Shown piece by piece: positions 1-5,357 of a stretch of DNA of 5,490 nucleotides. A program made the position numbers and the translations under genes. The notes under the pieces were generated by a model, which was not told the DNA's origin, did not search any database, and worked only from the letters and a program-made list of their open reading frames with translations. The DNA comes from JADLDV01 sp964546355. Lineage in GTDB: Bacteria > Patescibacteriota > Minisyncoccia > Phycocordibacterales > UBA9973. The stretch covers positions 1 to 5,490 of the forward strand of contig CAZJJM010000034.1 of assembly GCA_964546355.1 (NCBI GenBank), in the 5' to 3' direction. Position 1 is the first letter of the stretch. Each line of letters begins with the position of its first letter.

Positions 1-53
1 ACTCCGATTAGCGGATTGAGAACCCGCTGTCCTAACCGTTAGACGATGAGGCC
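1..53 (-). tRNA. tRNA-Glu (anticodon CUC), 3' part cut off by window start
   Basis: Read on the minus strand from position 53, the sequence folds as a tRNA. The acceptor 5' strand is GGCCTCA (53-47). The D arm is GTCT/GGAC with an AACGGTTA loop. The anticodon stem is GCGGG/TCCGC (27-23 and 15-11, one G-T pair) around the loop TTCTCAA, giving anticodon CTC (20-18), which reads GAG (Glu). The variable loop TAATC and the first T-stem strand GGAGT follow, then the window ends, so the T loop, acceptor 3' strand and any CCA are not visible. The gene lies 39 nt beyond the murF stop on the same strand. It may be read from the operon or from a close extended -10 promoter (67-75). Confidence 0.93.
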
Positions 54-66
54 AAAAGCACACTTT

Positions 67-75
67 TTTATACCA
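67..75 (-). promoter_or_regulatory. putative extended -10 promoter for tRNA-Glu
   Basis: On the minus strand the sequence TGG-TATAAA (75-67) matches an extended -10 element (TGn followed by TATAAA). It would start transcription near position 60, about 7 nt before the mature tRNA 5' end, a common leader length for tRNA genes. No convincing -35 hexamer lies 16-18 nt upstream (the 17-nt position reads TAGTAT). The element lies between the murF stop and the tRNA. The GTGGTATAAAA 11-mer here is identical to one in the mraZ leader (4856-4846), so its base pattern also resembles the putative MraZ boxes. Confidence 0.4.
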
Positions 76-92
76 CAAAAATGTACTTGATA

Positions 93-1406
93 CTAGTCTA
101 TATGATTGTGATGTAGCCAGAAATCATTCTGGCGGACAAGGAGTGTTTCTTTGTCTTTTGGATTTGCCATAATCTGCTCTACAACACGCTCCATACGCAT
201 ATCCTGAGATCCTTTCACCAGGATGATATCCCCTTCTTTCAAGATTGTTTTTGCATAGGCACCTGCTTGGGTGGAAGTACTGAAGGTCATGATAGACGAT
301 CGTCGTTTCATTCCTTTCTTGCGTGCATTCTCTGCAATGAACTGCGCGCGGACACCGACAGCAATCACTACGTCAGCAGATTCGACCACTTCTTCTCCGA
401 CTGTACGGTGTGCTTGTTCTGCATGACGACCGAGATCAAGCATGTCACCGAGAATAGCAATTTTACGTCCACGTGTTTCAAGATGCGCAAGTGTCTTCAG
501 TGCTGCACTCATTGCAACAGGAGATGCATTGTATGTATCATCTATAATCATCGTGTCATAGACACCATGAATGAGCTTCATCCGACCAGATGGAGCATCG
601 TTTGACTCAAGTGATGTAAGCGCTTGAATGAGTGAAATATCAAGCACTTCTGCAGTAGCAAGTGCGGCAGCATTCGCAAGGACATGGGTGACACCAAGAG
701 CACCGTACAAAATAGATGGAAGACTTTTTCCTTCAAAGTTAGCACGAAAACGCATACCAATCGGTACACCATCAGCGTAGGCAATCTCTGGATGAGAAAC
801 GACTAAGGTACTTTGAGGGTCGAACCCATATGATACAGCAGGTACTTTTATCTTTCGTTTTATATCTTCAAGATATTCATCGTCTTGAGGGAGCACCACA
901 ATACCACTTCGTTTCATTTGATCGATAATCGCAATCTTTTCAGCAATCAATGCTTGAACAGTATCAAAAAATTCAATATGTGTTGGTGGTGTACCAAACG
1001 GAGTGACCACGACAACATCTGGTTCGAGCATCTGCGCTATCCGAGCAGTATCACCCGGATGTTTTATACCCATTTCAAAAACAAGTACTTGTGGGTATGT
1101 ATCTTGCTTCTGAGTACACACAAGTACACATCCACGCCACAAAACACGAAGTAACGCGCCAAGACGCTTACCAGGGTGTGGTACGCCGATAATCGTACAG
1201 TGCAATGAGAATTCACTCCGAACACTACTCTCAGGTGAATATACCGAAGAAACATCACCGATCACAGAGAGTAATGCTTGCTTGGTCGATGTTTTCCCTA
1301 CACTACCTGTGATCACCACTTGCTGTGGTTGATATTTTCGCAGAATACGCTCGGCAAGATACCGTGTTATTCGAAGAAGTATTTTTTTGTATAGTGGCGT
1401 ATTCAT
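93..1406 (-). CDS. murF: MurF-like Mur ligase (UDP-MurNAc-tripeptide:D-Ala-D-Ala ligase), short N-terminus
   Basis: ATP-dependent cytoplasmic ligase of 437 aa, expected to add D-Ala-D-Ala to the UDP-MurNAc-tripeptide. Mur ligase motifs appear in order: P-loop GSVGKTS (34-40); EMG (111-113, Mg2+-binding Glu); THIEFF (142-147) with AEK (155-157), whose Lys157 is at the position carbamylated in Mur ligases; a G..H...NAAAL stretch (238-249); SGRM (273-276). The MurF-typical C-terminal signatures follow: DDTYNASP (289-296), GRKIAILGDMLDLG (313-326) and LVKGSQ..RMERVV (396-409). These signatures favour MurF over MurC, MurD or MurE. The P-loop starts about 33 residues in, against roughly 107 in E. 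coli MurF, so the N-terminal UDP-substrate domain is absent. A basic amphipathic helix (about 5-26) takes its place. The ATG is 6 nt after the ftsI stop and has no clear Shine-Dalgarno, which suggests translational coupling. Substrate specificity is inferred from motifs and context. Confidence 0.88.
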   Translation of the reverse strand: MNTPLYKKILLRITRYLAERILRKYQPQQVVITGSVGKTSTKQALLSVIGDVSSVYSPESSVRSEFSLHCTIIGVPHPGKRLGALLRVLWRGCVLVCTQKQDTYPQVLVFEMGIKHPGDTARIAQMLEPDVVVVTPFGTPPTHIEFFDTVQALIAEKIAIIDQMKRSGIVVLPQDDEYLEDIKRKIKVPAVSYGFDPQSTLVVSHPEIAYADGVPIGMRFRANFEGKSLPSILYGALGVTHVLANAAALATAEVLDISLIQALTSLESNDAPSGRMKLIHGVYDTMIIDDTYNASPVAMSAALKTLAHLETRGRKIAILGDMLDLGRHAEQAHRTVGEEVVESADVVIAVGVRAQFIAENARKKGMKRRSSIMTFSTSTQAGAYAKTILKEGDIILVKGSQDMRMERVVEQIMANPKDKETLLVRQNDFWLHHNHID

Positions 1407-1412
1407 AGAAAA

Positions 1413-3131
1413 TTATCGGTCTGGTGGAATATCATAATAGCTAATAAGGAAACGTGCAACATCAGTAAATGGCGGAATTAATGTCTGTGATGCGAATTTT
1501 ACTCCTTTCGGATCAGATGTGAACAAGACAACTAAGAATCGTGGATCATGGGCAGGAAAGTACCCAAAGAATGAGTGGAAGTGCTTGTCATCATAATACC
1601 CACCTCCCTGCTCTTTCGCAACCTGAGCAGTTCCTGTCTTACCTGCGATTGAATAATGAGAGAGCAGTGTATTATGTTCTTTAACATTGGTATCGAATGC
1701 TACTGTGAGCATCCGTGTGATTGCTTCTGAGGTCTCTGGCTTCAACACCTGTCTTCCCTTTTCATAGACAATATCTTTCTTAGTCCCGTTAGTGTAGCGA
1801 ACTTGCTTCACGACATGTGGAGTAATCAGATATCCACCATTGGCAAGTGATGCAAAGGCTTTTGCTTCTGCAATCGGTGTAATGGCGATACCTTGTCCGA
1901 ATGATGCGGTCGCATACGCAACATTGCTTGGGGTTTTCAAATTAGACAAAAGCCCAGTGATTTCATTCGGGAGATCAATACCTGTTTTCTCTGCAAGATC
2001 ATAGTTGAACATGTACTCACGGAATTTTTCTTTGCCGAGTTTCTGCATCACAAAGACCATGCCAGTATTGAGTGATTGCGTGAGAACATCCTGCATAGAG
2101 GTATTCGGACCACGACCAACCTTGTCGAAGTTGCTAAATGTTCTATCGTCAACATCAATAAATCCCTTGTCAGTGTACGTTGTCTTTGGCGTCACAACAC
2201 CTGCATCAAGCGCAGCTGCCATAACAAGTGGCTTCACAACAGACCCTGCTTCAAACACACTCTCGACAATTTTATTTTGAAACACATCAACACTCTCCTC
2301 TTTTTGGAATTGATTGATGTTAAAATCAGGAGAAAGTGCCATGGCATATATTGCACCAGTCTTTGGATCTAGAATAATACCACCACTAAATGCTGATTGC
2401 CATTTTTTATCTACACCACCAAGCGTTGTTTCAAGAAAATTTTGTACAGATGGCTCTATCGAGAGCACAACATCACCTTCCTTGCTCTGATTTTCAAAAA
2501 ACCGATCAGTGATATTGGTGAACACTTCAGCAAAGAAGTTCACATACGCAGTATCTTTTTTACGAGACAAGGTATCGTTATAGAACCGCTCGAGACCATA
2601 TCGACCAGCAAGTTCTTTTCCCTTAAAACCTACAAATCCAATCCCGTGAGAAAACAGTGCTCCTCCTGGATAAAAACGCCACTTTTCTTTGTAGATATCT
2701 ACTCCAGCAATTTTCTGTGCTGCGATACCGTCAGCCTGTTCTTTGGTCAATTTTGTCGCTATCTCTTCATATGGGTCATGAGATTTCTCTGCCTTTGTAG
2801 TGAATTCCTCTTGTGAAAGTTCTGGAATAAATTCAACAAGTGTCCGATAGGTCGCTTCTTTATCGAGAATTTCCTTCGGATGGATTGCAACTTTATATCC
2901 TGTCTGTAATGTTGCAGCAGATACAAGCTCGTTTGTTTTTGTAGAAAAATATATTGCACCTCGTTCAAAAATTGAACCTGATGGTGTCGCGTATTGACGA
3001 TCTGCTTTTTCTCGATATGTTGAACTATAGAGAATCTGTACAAAAAAGAGTTTTATAATAAAAAGTACTGCAACAAAAATTGTTACAGCAGAAATAATAT
3101 GAATACGTGAAAAAGATTCTTTAGAAATCAT
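1413..3131 (-). CDS. ftsI: FtsI/PBP2-type septal peptidoglycan transpeptidase (class B PBP)
   Basis: Membrane-anchored D,D-transpeptidase of 572 aa that should cross-link septal peptidoglycan in the FtsW-FtsI-FtsQLB divisome core. A short basic N-terminus precedes one membrane segment (about 11-34). The extracytoplasmic pedestal region runs to about 240 and includes ERGAIYF (56-62), the degenerate counterpart of the usual RGxIxDR motif, and RYGLERFYN (177-185). The transpeptidase domain carries all three active-site motifs: SVVK (Ser297 nucleophile, Lys300), SLN (353-355) and KTGT (498-501). It also has the family's SFGQG...TP stretch (410-419). Length is normal for class B PBPs, and there are no PASTA repeats. 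The ATG lies inside the end of ftsL (11-nt overlap), typical of translational coupling, with no obvious Shine-Dalgarno. The position directly after ftsL supports division-specific FtsI rather than elongation PBP2, though only one copy is visible. Confidence 0.95.
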   Translation of the reverse strand: MISKESFSRIHIISAVTIFVAVLFIIKLFFVQILYSSTYREKADRQYATPSGSIFERGAIYFSTKTNELVSAATLQTGYKVAIHPKEILDKEATYRTLVEFIPELSQEEFTTKAEKSHDPYEEIATKLTKEQADGIAAQKIAGVDIYKEKWRFYPGGALFSHGIGFVGFKGKELAGRYGLERFYNDTLSRKKDTAYVNFFAEVFTNITDRFFENQSKEGDVVLSIEPSVQNFLETTLGGVDKKWQSAFSGGIILDPKTGAIYAMALSPDFNINQFQKEESVDVFQNKIVESVFEAGSVVKPLVMAAALDAGVVTPKTTYTDKGFIDVDDRTFSNFDKVGRGPNTSMQDVLTQSLNTGMVFVMQKLGKEKFREYMFNYDLAEKTGIDLPNEITGLLSNLKTPSNVAYATASFGQGIAITPIAEAKAFASLANGGYLITPHVVKQVRYTNGTKKDIVYEKGRQVLKPETSEAITRMLTVAFDTNVKEHNTLLSHYSIAGKTGTAQVAKEQGGGYYDDKHFHSFFGYFPAHDPRFLVVLFTSDPKGVKFASQTLIPPFTDVARFLISYYDIPPDR

Positions 3132-3456
3132 CAGGCGTACGGAATGACAAACCTTTTTCAGTTGTCACCTTTTGCGCAAAATGCAATTCTCGTGGTTCGA
3201 CAAAGCCACGCGCCTGTGCATATGCCAAATCAAGTTCTTGAGTACGAGAAAGATACCGGAGTTCAAGTGTTCCGATATCAGAAGTGAGGACTCGAGCCTC
3301 TTGGTCAATCGTTTTACGATTGATAATATTGAAAATAATAGTACCCAAAAAGTACATATATACAACAGAACATAGTCCAAAAGAAACCATCAACCCTTTG
3401 AGGAAGGTTTTGGTAAATGTGGGATGCTGTACGGTTTTTTTAAGTAAATGTGTCAT
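3121..3456 (-). CDS. ftsL: FtsL-like bitopic division protein
   Basis: Small inner-membrane protein of 111 aa. A basic cytoplasmic N-terminus (about 1-20, with Lys6, Lys7, Lys16 and Lys20) is followed by one hydrophobic membrane segment (about 21-45). A charged, probably coiled-coil extracytoplasmic helix follows (about 47-85) and ends in the ARGFVEP-type stretch (82-88) common in FtsL/DivIC-like proteins. This architecture and the slot between rsmH and ftsI identify it as FtsL, which with FtsB and FtsQ activates FtsWI at the septum. FtsL sequences diverge strongly, so the name rests on topology and synteny rather than on catalytic motifs. The start overlaps the rsmH stop as ATGA (4 nt), and the end overlaps ftsI by 11 nt. 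The three genes are therefore probably translated in a coupled way. No Shine-Dalgarno is evident. Confidence 0.85.
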   Translation of the reverse strand: MTHLLKKTVQHPTFTKTFLKGLMVSFGLCSVVYMYFLGTIIFNIINRKTIDQEARVLTSDIGTLELRYLSRTQELDLAYAQARGFVEPRELHFAQKVTTEKGLSFRTPDDF

Positions 3457-4364
3457 ACGACTTTTTGGATAATGCGCAACTTTGCGCTACGAGCACGAGG
3501 ATTAGCAATAAATTCTTCTTCTGTTGGACAGACGGGCTTCTTGGTGATAACCATGGCGTGAGTATCACCGAGCTCATCTTCCTCTGCAAATTTTCTAAAT
3601 GCGGTTTTGACGATTCGGTCTTCTAAACTGTGAAATGAAATGACTGCCAATCTTCCTCCTGGTTTCAAATGCCTGAATGATGCATCGAGACCGCGAGTAA
3701 TGATTTGCAATTCATCATTCACTGCAATACGAAGAGCTTGAAATGTTCTGGTTGCTGGATGAATCCGTCCGTGTCTATACGACGAAGGAACCGCTTGTTT
3801 GATCACCTCAACCAATTCATGTGTAGTCTTAATCGGTTGTACTTCACGTGCACTAATGATTGCTCGAGCGATTCTTCTCGCATATCGTTCTTCCCCATAA
3901 CCGAATATAATATCGGCAATAGATGATTCACCCCAGGTATTGACGATATCTGCTGCACTGAAATCACTTTCTCCGATTTCTTTTTGCATCGTCATAAGGA
4001 GTGGTTCGTCTTTGAGAAACGTAAACCCTCTTCCTGAATCATCAATCTGAAACGAACTCACTCCGAGGTCGAGAAGTATCGCATCAACTACTGAGTGTCC
4101 TGCTTGTGCAAGATACTCACCAATCTTGTCGAATGTTCCGTGAAAAAGTACCGGTGAACATCCTACAGACTCAAGTCGTTCTCGAGAACGTACCAGTGCG
4201 TCTTCATCTCGATCACATCCAAGCACGGTGAGTGCTCCACCGACTGATTCATACGCAACAGCAGCATGACCTCCAGCACCAAGTGTGCCATCGAAATAGA
4301 CCATACCAGGTCGCAATACAAGCCCTTCTATTGATTCCTTTAAAAGAACGGGAATATGTGCCAT
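3453..4364 (-). CDS. rsmH: 16S rRNA (cytosine-1402 N4) methyltransferase RsmH/MraW
   Basis: SAM-dependent methyltransferase of 303 aa that by family modifies N4 of C1402 in the 16S rRNA decoding centre. Family motifs are present throughout: HIPVLLKE (3-10), the SAM-binding DGTLGAGGH (25-33), the acidic DRDEDA (51-56), LDLGVSS (98-104), RGFTF..DEPLLMTM (112-126), GYGEERYARRIARAI (155-169), HPATRTFQALRIAVNDEL (202-219), GGRLAVISFHSLEDRIVK (236-253) and the C-terminal ARSAKLR. The usual PLDMRM reads PLLMTM here, a mild departure in an otherwise well-conserved protein. Length is normal (about 300-315 aa). The ATG gives the canonical MxHIPVL start, 6 nt after the mraZ stop, and no Shine-Dalgarno is visible. 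The TGA stop overlaps the ftsL ATG as ATGA. This is the standard second gene of dcw clusters. Confidence 0.97.
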   Translation of the reverse strand: MAHIPVLLKESIEGLVLRPGMVYFDGTLGAGGHAAVAYESVGGALTVLGCDRDEDALVRSRERLESVGCSPVLFHGTFDKIGEYLAQAGHSVVDAILLDLGVSSFQIDDSGRGFTFLKDEPLLMTMQKEIGESDFSAADIVNTWGESSIADIIFGYGEERYARRIARAIISAREVQPIKTTHELVEVIKQAVPSSYRHGRIHPATRTFQALRIAVNDELQIITRGLDASFRHLKPGGRLAVISFHSLEDRIVKTAFRKFAEEDELGDTHAMVITKKPVCPTEEEFIANPRARSAKLRIIQKVV

Positions 4365-4370
4365 ATGTGA

Positions 4371-4805
4371 CTAGAGGACGCCGCTCTGACCGAGTTTCTC
4401 AGCCAAGGCATCCGCTTGTGTTTCGACCTGCTTCTTGTATTCAATCCATCGAGTATCGTTCCAGAGTTCAATACGATTTTGGACTCCAATAACCGCAACT
4501 TTACCTTTCAGCATTGCACGTTCACAGAGATAGTCTGGTACGAGAATACGCCCAAGCGAATCCACTTCTACCACTTGTGCTTGACCGAACATCAAGCGAC
4601 TAAAACTACGAATGTCATTGGACAACATTGATGACTCTGCGAGTTTTTCTGAAATACGTTTCCACTCCTTTTGTGTGTAGAGCGCAAGACATGTATCAGA
4701 ACCTGGAGCAACAACAATCTGCTTCCCTATCTCTTTTCGAAATTTTGAGGGAAGGGACACCCGATTCTTGTCATCTAATGTATGAATATATTCGCCGATC
4801 AACAT
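4371..4805 (-). CDS. mraZ: MraZ transcriptional regulator of the division cluster
   Basis: DNA-binding protein of 144 aa with two SpoVT-AbrB (swapped-hairpin) domains, about residues 3-48 and 75-120. Each carries the MraZ DxxxR signature: D11DKNR15 followed by VSLP, and D82SLGR86 followed by ILVP. The start MLIGEYIHTLDDKNR matches the usual MraZ N-terminus, so ATG 4805 is well supported. A weak AGG lies about 14 nt upstream, within a small inverted repeat. MraZ proteins form rings and bind direct repeats upstream of their own gene, repressing the dcw operon. Here five AGTGG boxes in helical phase lie just upstream (4853-4920) and are the probable operator. Length is normal for the family (about 140-152 aa). 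It is the first gene of the operon, with rsmH 6 nt downstream. Confidence 0.97.
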   Translation of the reverse strand: MLIGEYIHTLDDKNRVSLPSKFRKEIGKQIVVAPGSDTCLALYTQKEWKRISEKLAESSMLSNDIRSFSRLMFGQAQVVEVDSLGRILVPDYLCERAMLKGKVAVIGVQNRIELWNDTRWIEYKKQVETQADALAEKLGQSGVL

Positions 4806-4810
4806 AATGG

Positions 4811-4824
4811 ACAGGTCTACCTGT
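4811..4824 (-). other. small inverted repeat over the mraZ ribosome-binding region
   Basis: ACAGGT and ACCTGT form 6-bp arms around 2 nt. As mRNA on the minus strand this gives a 5-bp stem (ACAGG/CCTGT) with a TAGA tetraloop. It ends 5 nt before the mraZ ATG and contains the only AGG-like Shine-Dalgarno candidate. It could act as a weak translational brake or as a protein-binding dyad. Chance is also possible for arms this short. Confidence 0.3.
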
Positions 4825-4852
4825 TTGATATAAACGTTATTTTTCTTTTATA

Positions 4853-4920
4853 CCACTTTATTCCACTTGATTATAATTATAAACCACTTCATACCACTAT
4901 GCAAAAGATATATACCACTC
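4853..4920 (-). promoter_or_regulatory. probable MraZ operator: five phased AGTGG boxes
   Basis: On the minus strand AGTGG occurs five times in one orientation. The six-base units (xAGTGG) lie at 4915-4920, 4894-4899, 4884-4889, 4863-4868 and 4853-4858. Each is followed by an A/T-rich triplet (TAT, TAT, TTT, AAT, TAT). Left-edge spacings from 4853 upward are 10, 21, 10 and 21 bp, about 62 bp over six helical turns, so all boxes face the same side. Known MraZ sites are direct repeats at 10-bp period (TGGG with 5-nt spacers in E. coli, AAAGTGK plus 3 nt in Mycoplasma), and the box at 4853 fits the latter. The array spans the -35/-10 spacer and the predicted start region, which fits autorepression. 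MraZ binding is inferred, not shown. Confidence 0.85.
4876..4904 (-). promoter_or_regulatory. mraZ operon promoter (TTGCAT-17-TATAAT)
   Basis: On the minus strand, TTGCAT (4904-4899) is separated by exactly 17 nt from a perfect TATAAT (4881-4876). Transcription is predicted to start near 4869, leaving a leader of about 64 nt. A second perfect TATAAT follows directly (4875-4870), and an extended -10 TGGTATAAA lies further down (4855-4847), so alternative starts are possible. Two AGTGG boxes occupy the spacer and two lie just downstream of the -10. A bound MraZ ring would therefore cover the polymerase site. Confidence 0.7.
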
Positions 4921-4924
4921 ATTG

Positions 4925-4933
4925 TGTGGATAA
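4925..4933 (-). promoter_or_regulatory. perfect DnaA-box 9-mer upstream of the mraZ promoter
   Basis: The minus strand reads TTATCCACA (4933-4925), identical to the strong E. coli DnaA-box consensus. It sits just upstream of the first AGTGG box and about 56-64 nt upstream of the predicted mraZ start, an activator-like position. No second close match was noticed in the window, so it is not part of an origin-type cluster. It may couple DnaA to division-gene transcription, as DnaA does at some promoters elsewhere, or it may be chance. Confidence 0.45.
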
Positions 4934-4935
4934 CC

Positions 4936-4974
4936 GACAAAAATCCCCTGTCCGTTATGCAGGGTGTCTTTTTT
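4936..4974. terminator. weak hairpin flanked by T-runs between divergent genes
   Basis: CCCTG (4946-4950) pairs with CAGGG (4960-4964) around a 9-nt loop. GACA (4936-4939) can add pairs with TGTC (4965-4968) across a one-sided bulge. A T-run follows on the plus strand (4969-4974), and an A-run on the left gives TTTTT on the minus strand. It could insulate the two divergent promoters as a weak terminator in either direction. The 5-bp core stem is short for a strong one. Confidence 0.3.
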
Positions 4975-5001
4975 GACTTTGTCTTATAAATGTTTTACTA
5001 T
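4973..5001 (+). promoter_or_regulatory. promoter for the small plus-strand gene (TTGACT-17-TACTAT)
   Basis: TTGACT (4973-4978) and TACTAT (4996-5001) are separated by exactly 17 nt. They match the sigma-70-type consensus at 5 of 6 and 4 of 6 positions. Transcription is predicted near 5008, leaving an AT-rich leader of about 22 nt without a Shine-Dalgarno. A TTATAA at 4984-4989 is too close to the -35 to be its partner. Confidence 0.65.
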
Positions 5002-5029
5002 ACGGAAAGAATTTAAAAAAATTTAAGAT

Positions 5030-5344
5030 ATGGAAAACTTAGATAAAATTACTGAAACTAGGGAAAATGCTTTGTTGCCAGAAGGTTATGTTTGGGCTCA
5101 AGTAAAATCTGATTACGAACAAAAAAAATATGAAAACGAGTTTATTCAAATTAAACCCGAAGAGATAGAATATTTAAATAGAAAATCAGAAAGAGTTATT
5201 TTAGAAGAGGTAAAAGTAGTTACTGTACCACTGATATCTACAGGATATATACTTAGTGGACACTTTCCTGTTTTTACAACAATAGAAACTCAAACCATCC
5301 AAGGCATGAATGACGGCCCAGTCACAGCAAAAAATACCTCTTAA
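5030..5344 (+). CDS. unrecognised small protein (104 aa), AT-rich gene
   Basis: I do not recognise a family. The first half is charged and probably helical (Glu/Lys-rich, about 1-62, including IKPEEIEYLNRKSERV). The second half is rich in Val, Thr and Ile and may be beta-stranded (VKVVTVPLISTGYILSGHF, about 62-80), ending in a polar tail. There is no signal peptide, clear membrane segment or Cys/His cluster. The ATG is fixed by an in-frame TAA two codons upstream (5024-5026). A good promoter lies upstream and a strong terminator overlaps the stop, so it is probably a real single-gene unit. By hand count it is about 33% GC, against 45-48% in sampled lines of the dcw genes, which suggests different selection or transfer. 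It is divergent from mraZ and converges on lysS, so context gives no function. Confidence 0.75.
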   Translation: MENLDKITETRENALLPEGYVWAQVKSDYEQKKYENEFIQIKPEEIEYLNRKSERVILEEVKVVTVPLISTGYILSGHFPVFTTIETQTIQGMNDGPVTAKNTS

Positions 5345-5357
5345 TGAGGTATTTTTT
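5329..5357. terminator. bidirectional intrinsic terminator between convergent genes
   Basis: A perfect 12-bp inverted repeat: AAAAAATACCTC (5329-5340), loop TTAAT (5341-5345), GAGGTATTTTTT (5346-5357). The plus strand ends in seven Ts (5352-5358) and the minus strand in six (5334-5329), so it works in both directions as a Rho-independent terminator. The plus-strand gene's TAA (5342-5344) lies in the loop and the lysS TAA (5359-5357) lies at the stem foot. One element therefore ends both genes. Confidence 0.93.

Noticed and set aside
267..605. 112-aa open frame on the plus strand
   Set aside because: It lies wholly inside murF on the opposite strand. Its Cys/His-rich composition comes from antisense reading of conserved Mur ligase codons, and there is no promoter or ribosome site.
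2397..2816. 139-aa open frame on the plus strand
   Set aside because: It is antisense to the conserved N-terminal half of ftsI. The predicted peptide is Phe/Ser/Cys-rich with no motif, so it is a shadow frame.
4232..4492. 86-aa plus-strand frame spanning the mraZ-rsmH junction
   Set aside because: It is antisense to well-conserved motifs of both genes and has no recognisable domain or initiation signal.
4853..4920. Recurring CCACT units as a CRISPR array or tandem repeat
   Set aside because: Units are only 5-6 bp with 10/21-bp periods, far shorter than CRISPR repeats and spacers, and their position upstream of mraZ fits an operator.
4925..4933. Replication origin based on the DnaA box
   Set aside because: Only one box is seen, there is no unwinding-element-plus-box cluster, and no dnaA or dnaN gene is nearby.
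4782..4976. 64-aa plus-strand frame across the intergenic region
   Set aside because: It starts inside mraZ antisense and runs through the AGTGG boxes, the promoter and the hairpin. The peptide is low-complexity (Tyr/Thr/His-rich), and regulatory sites explain the sequence better.
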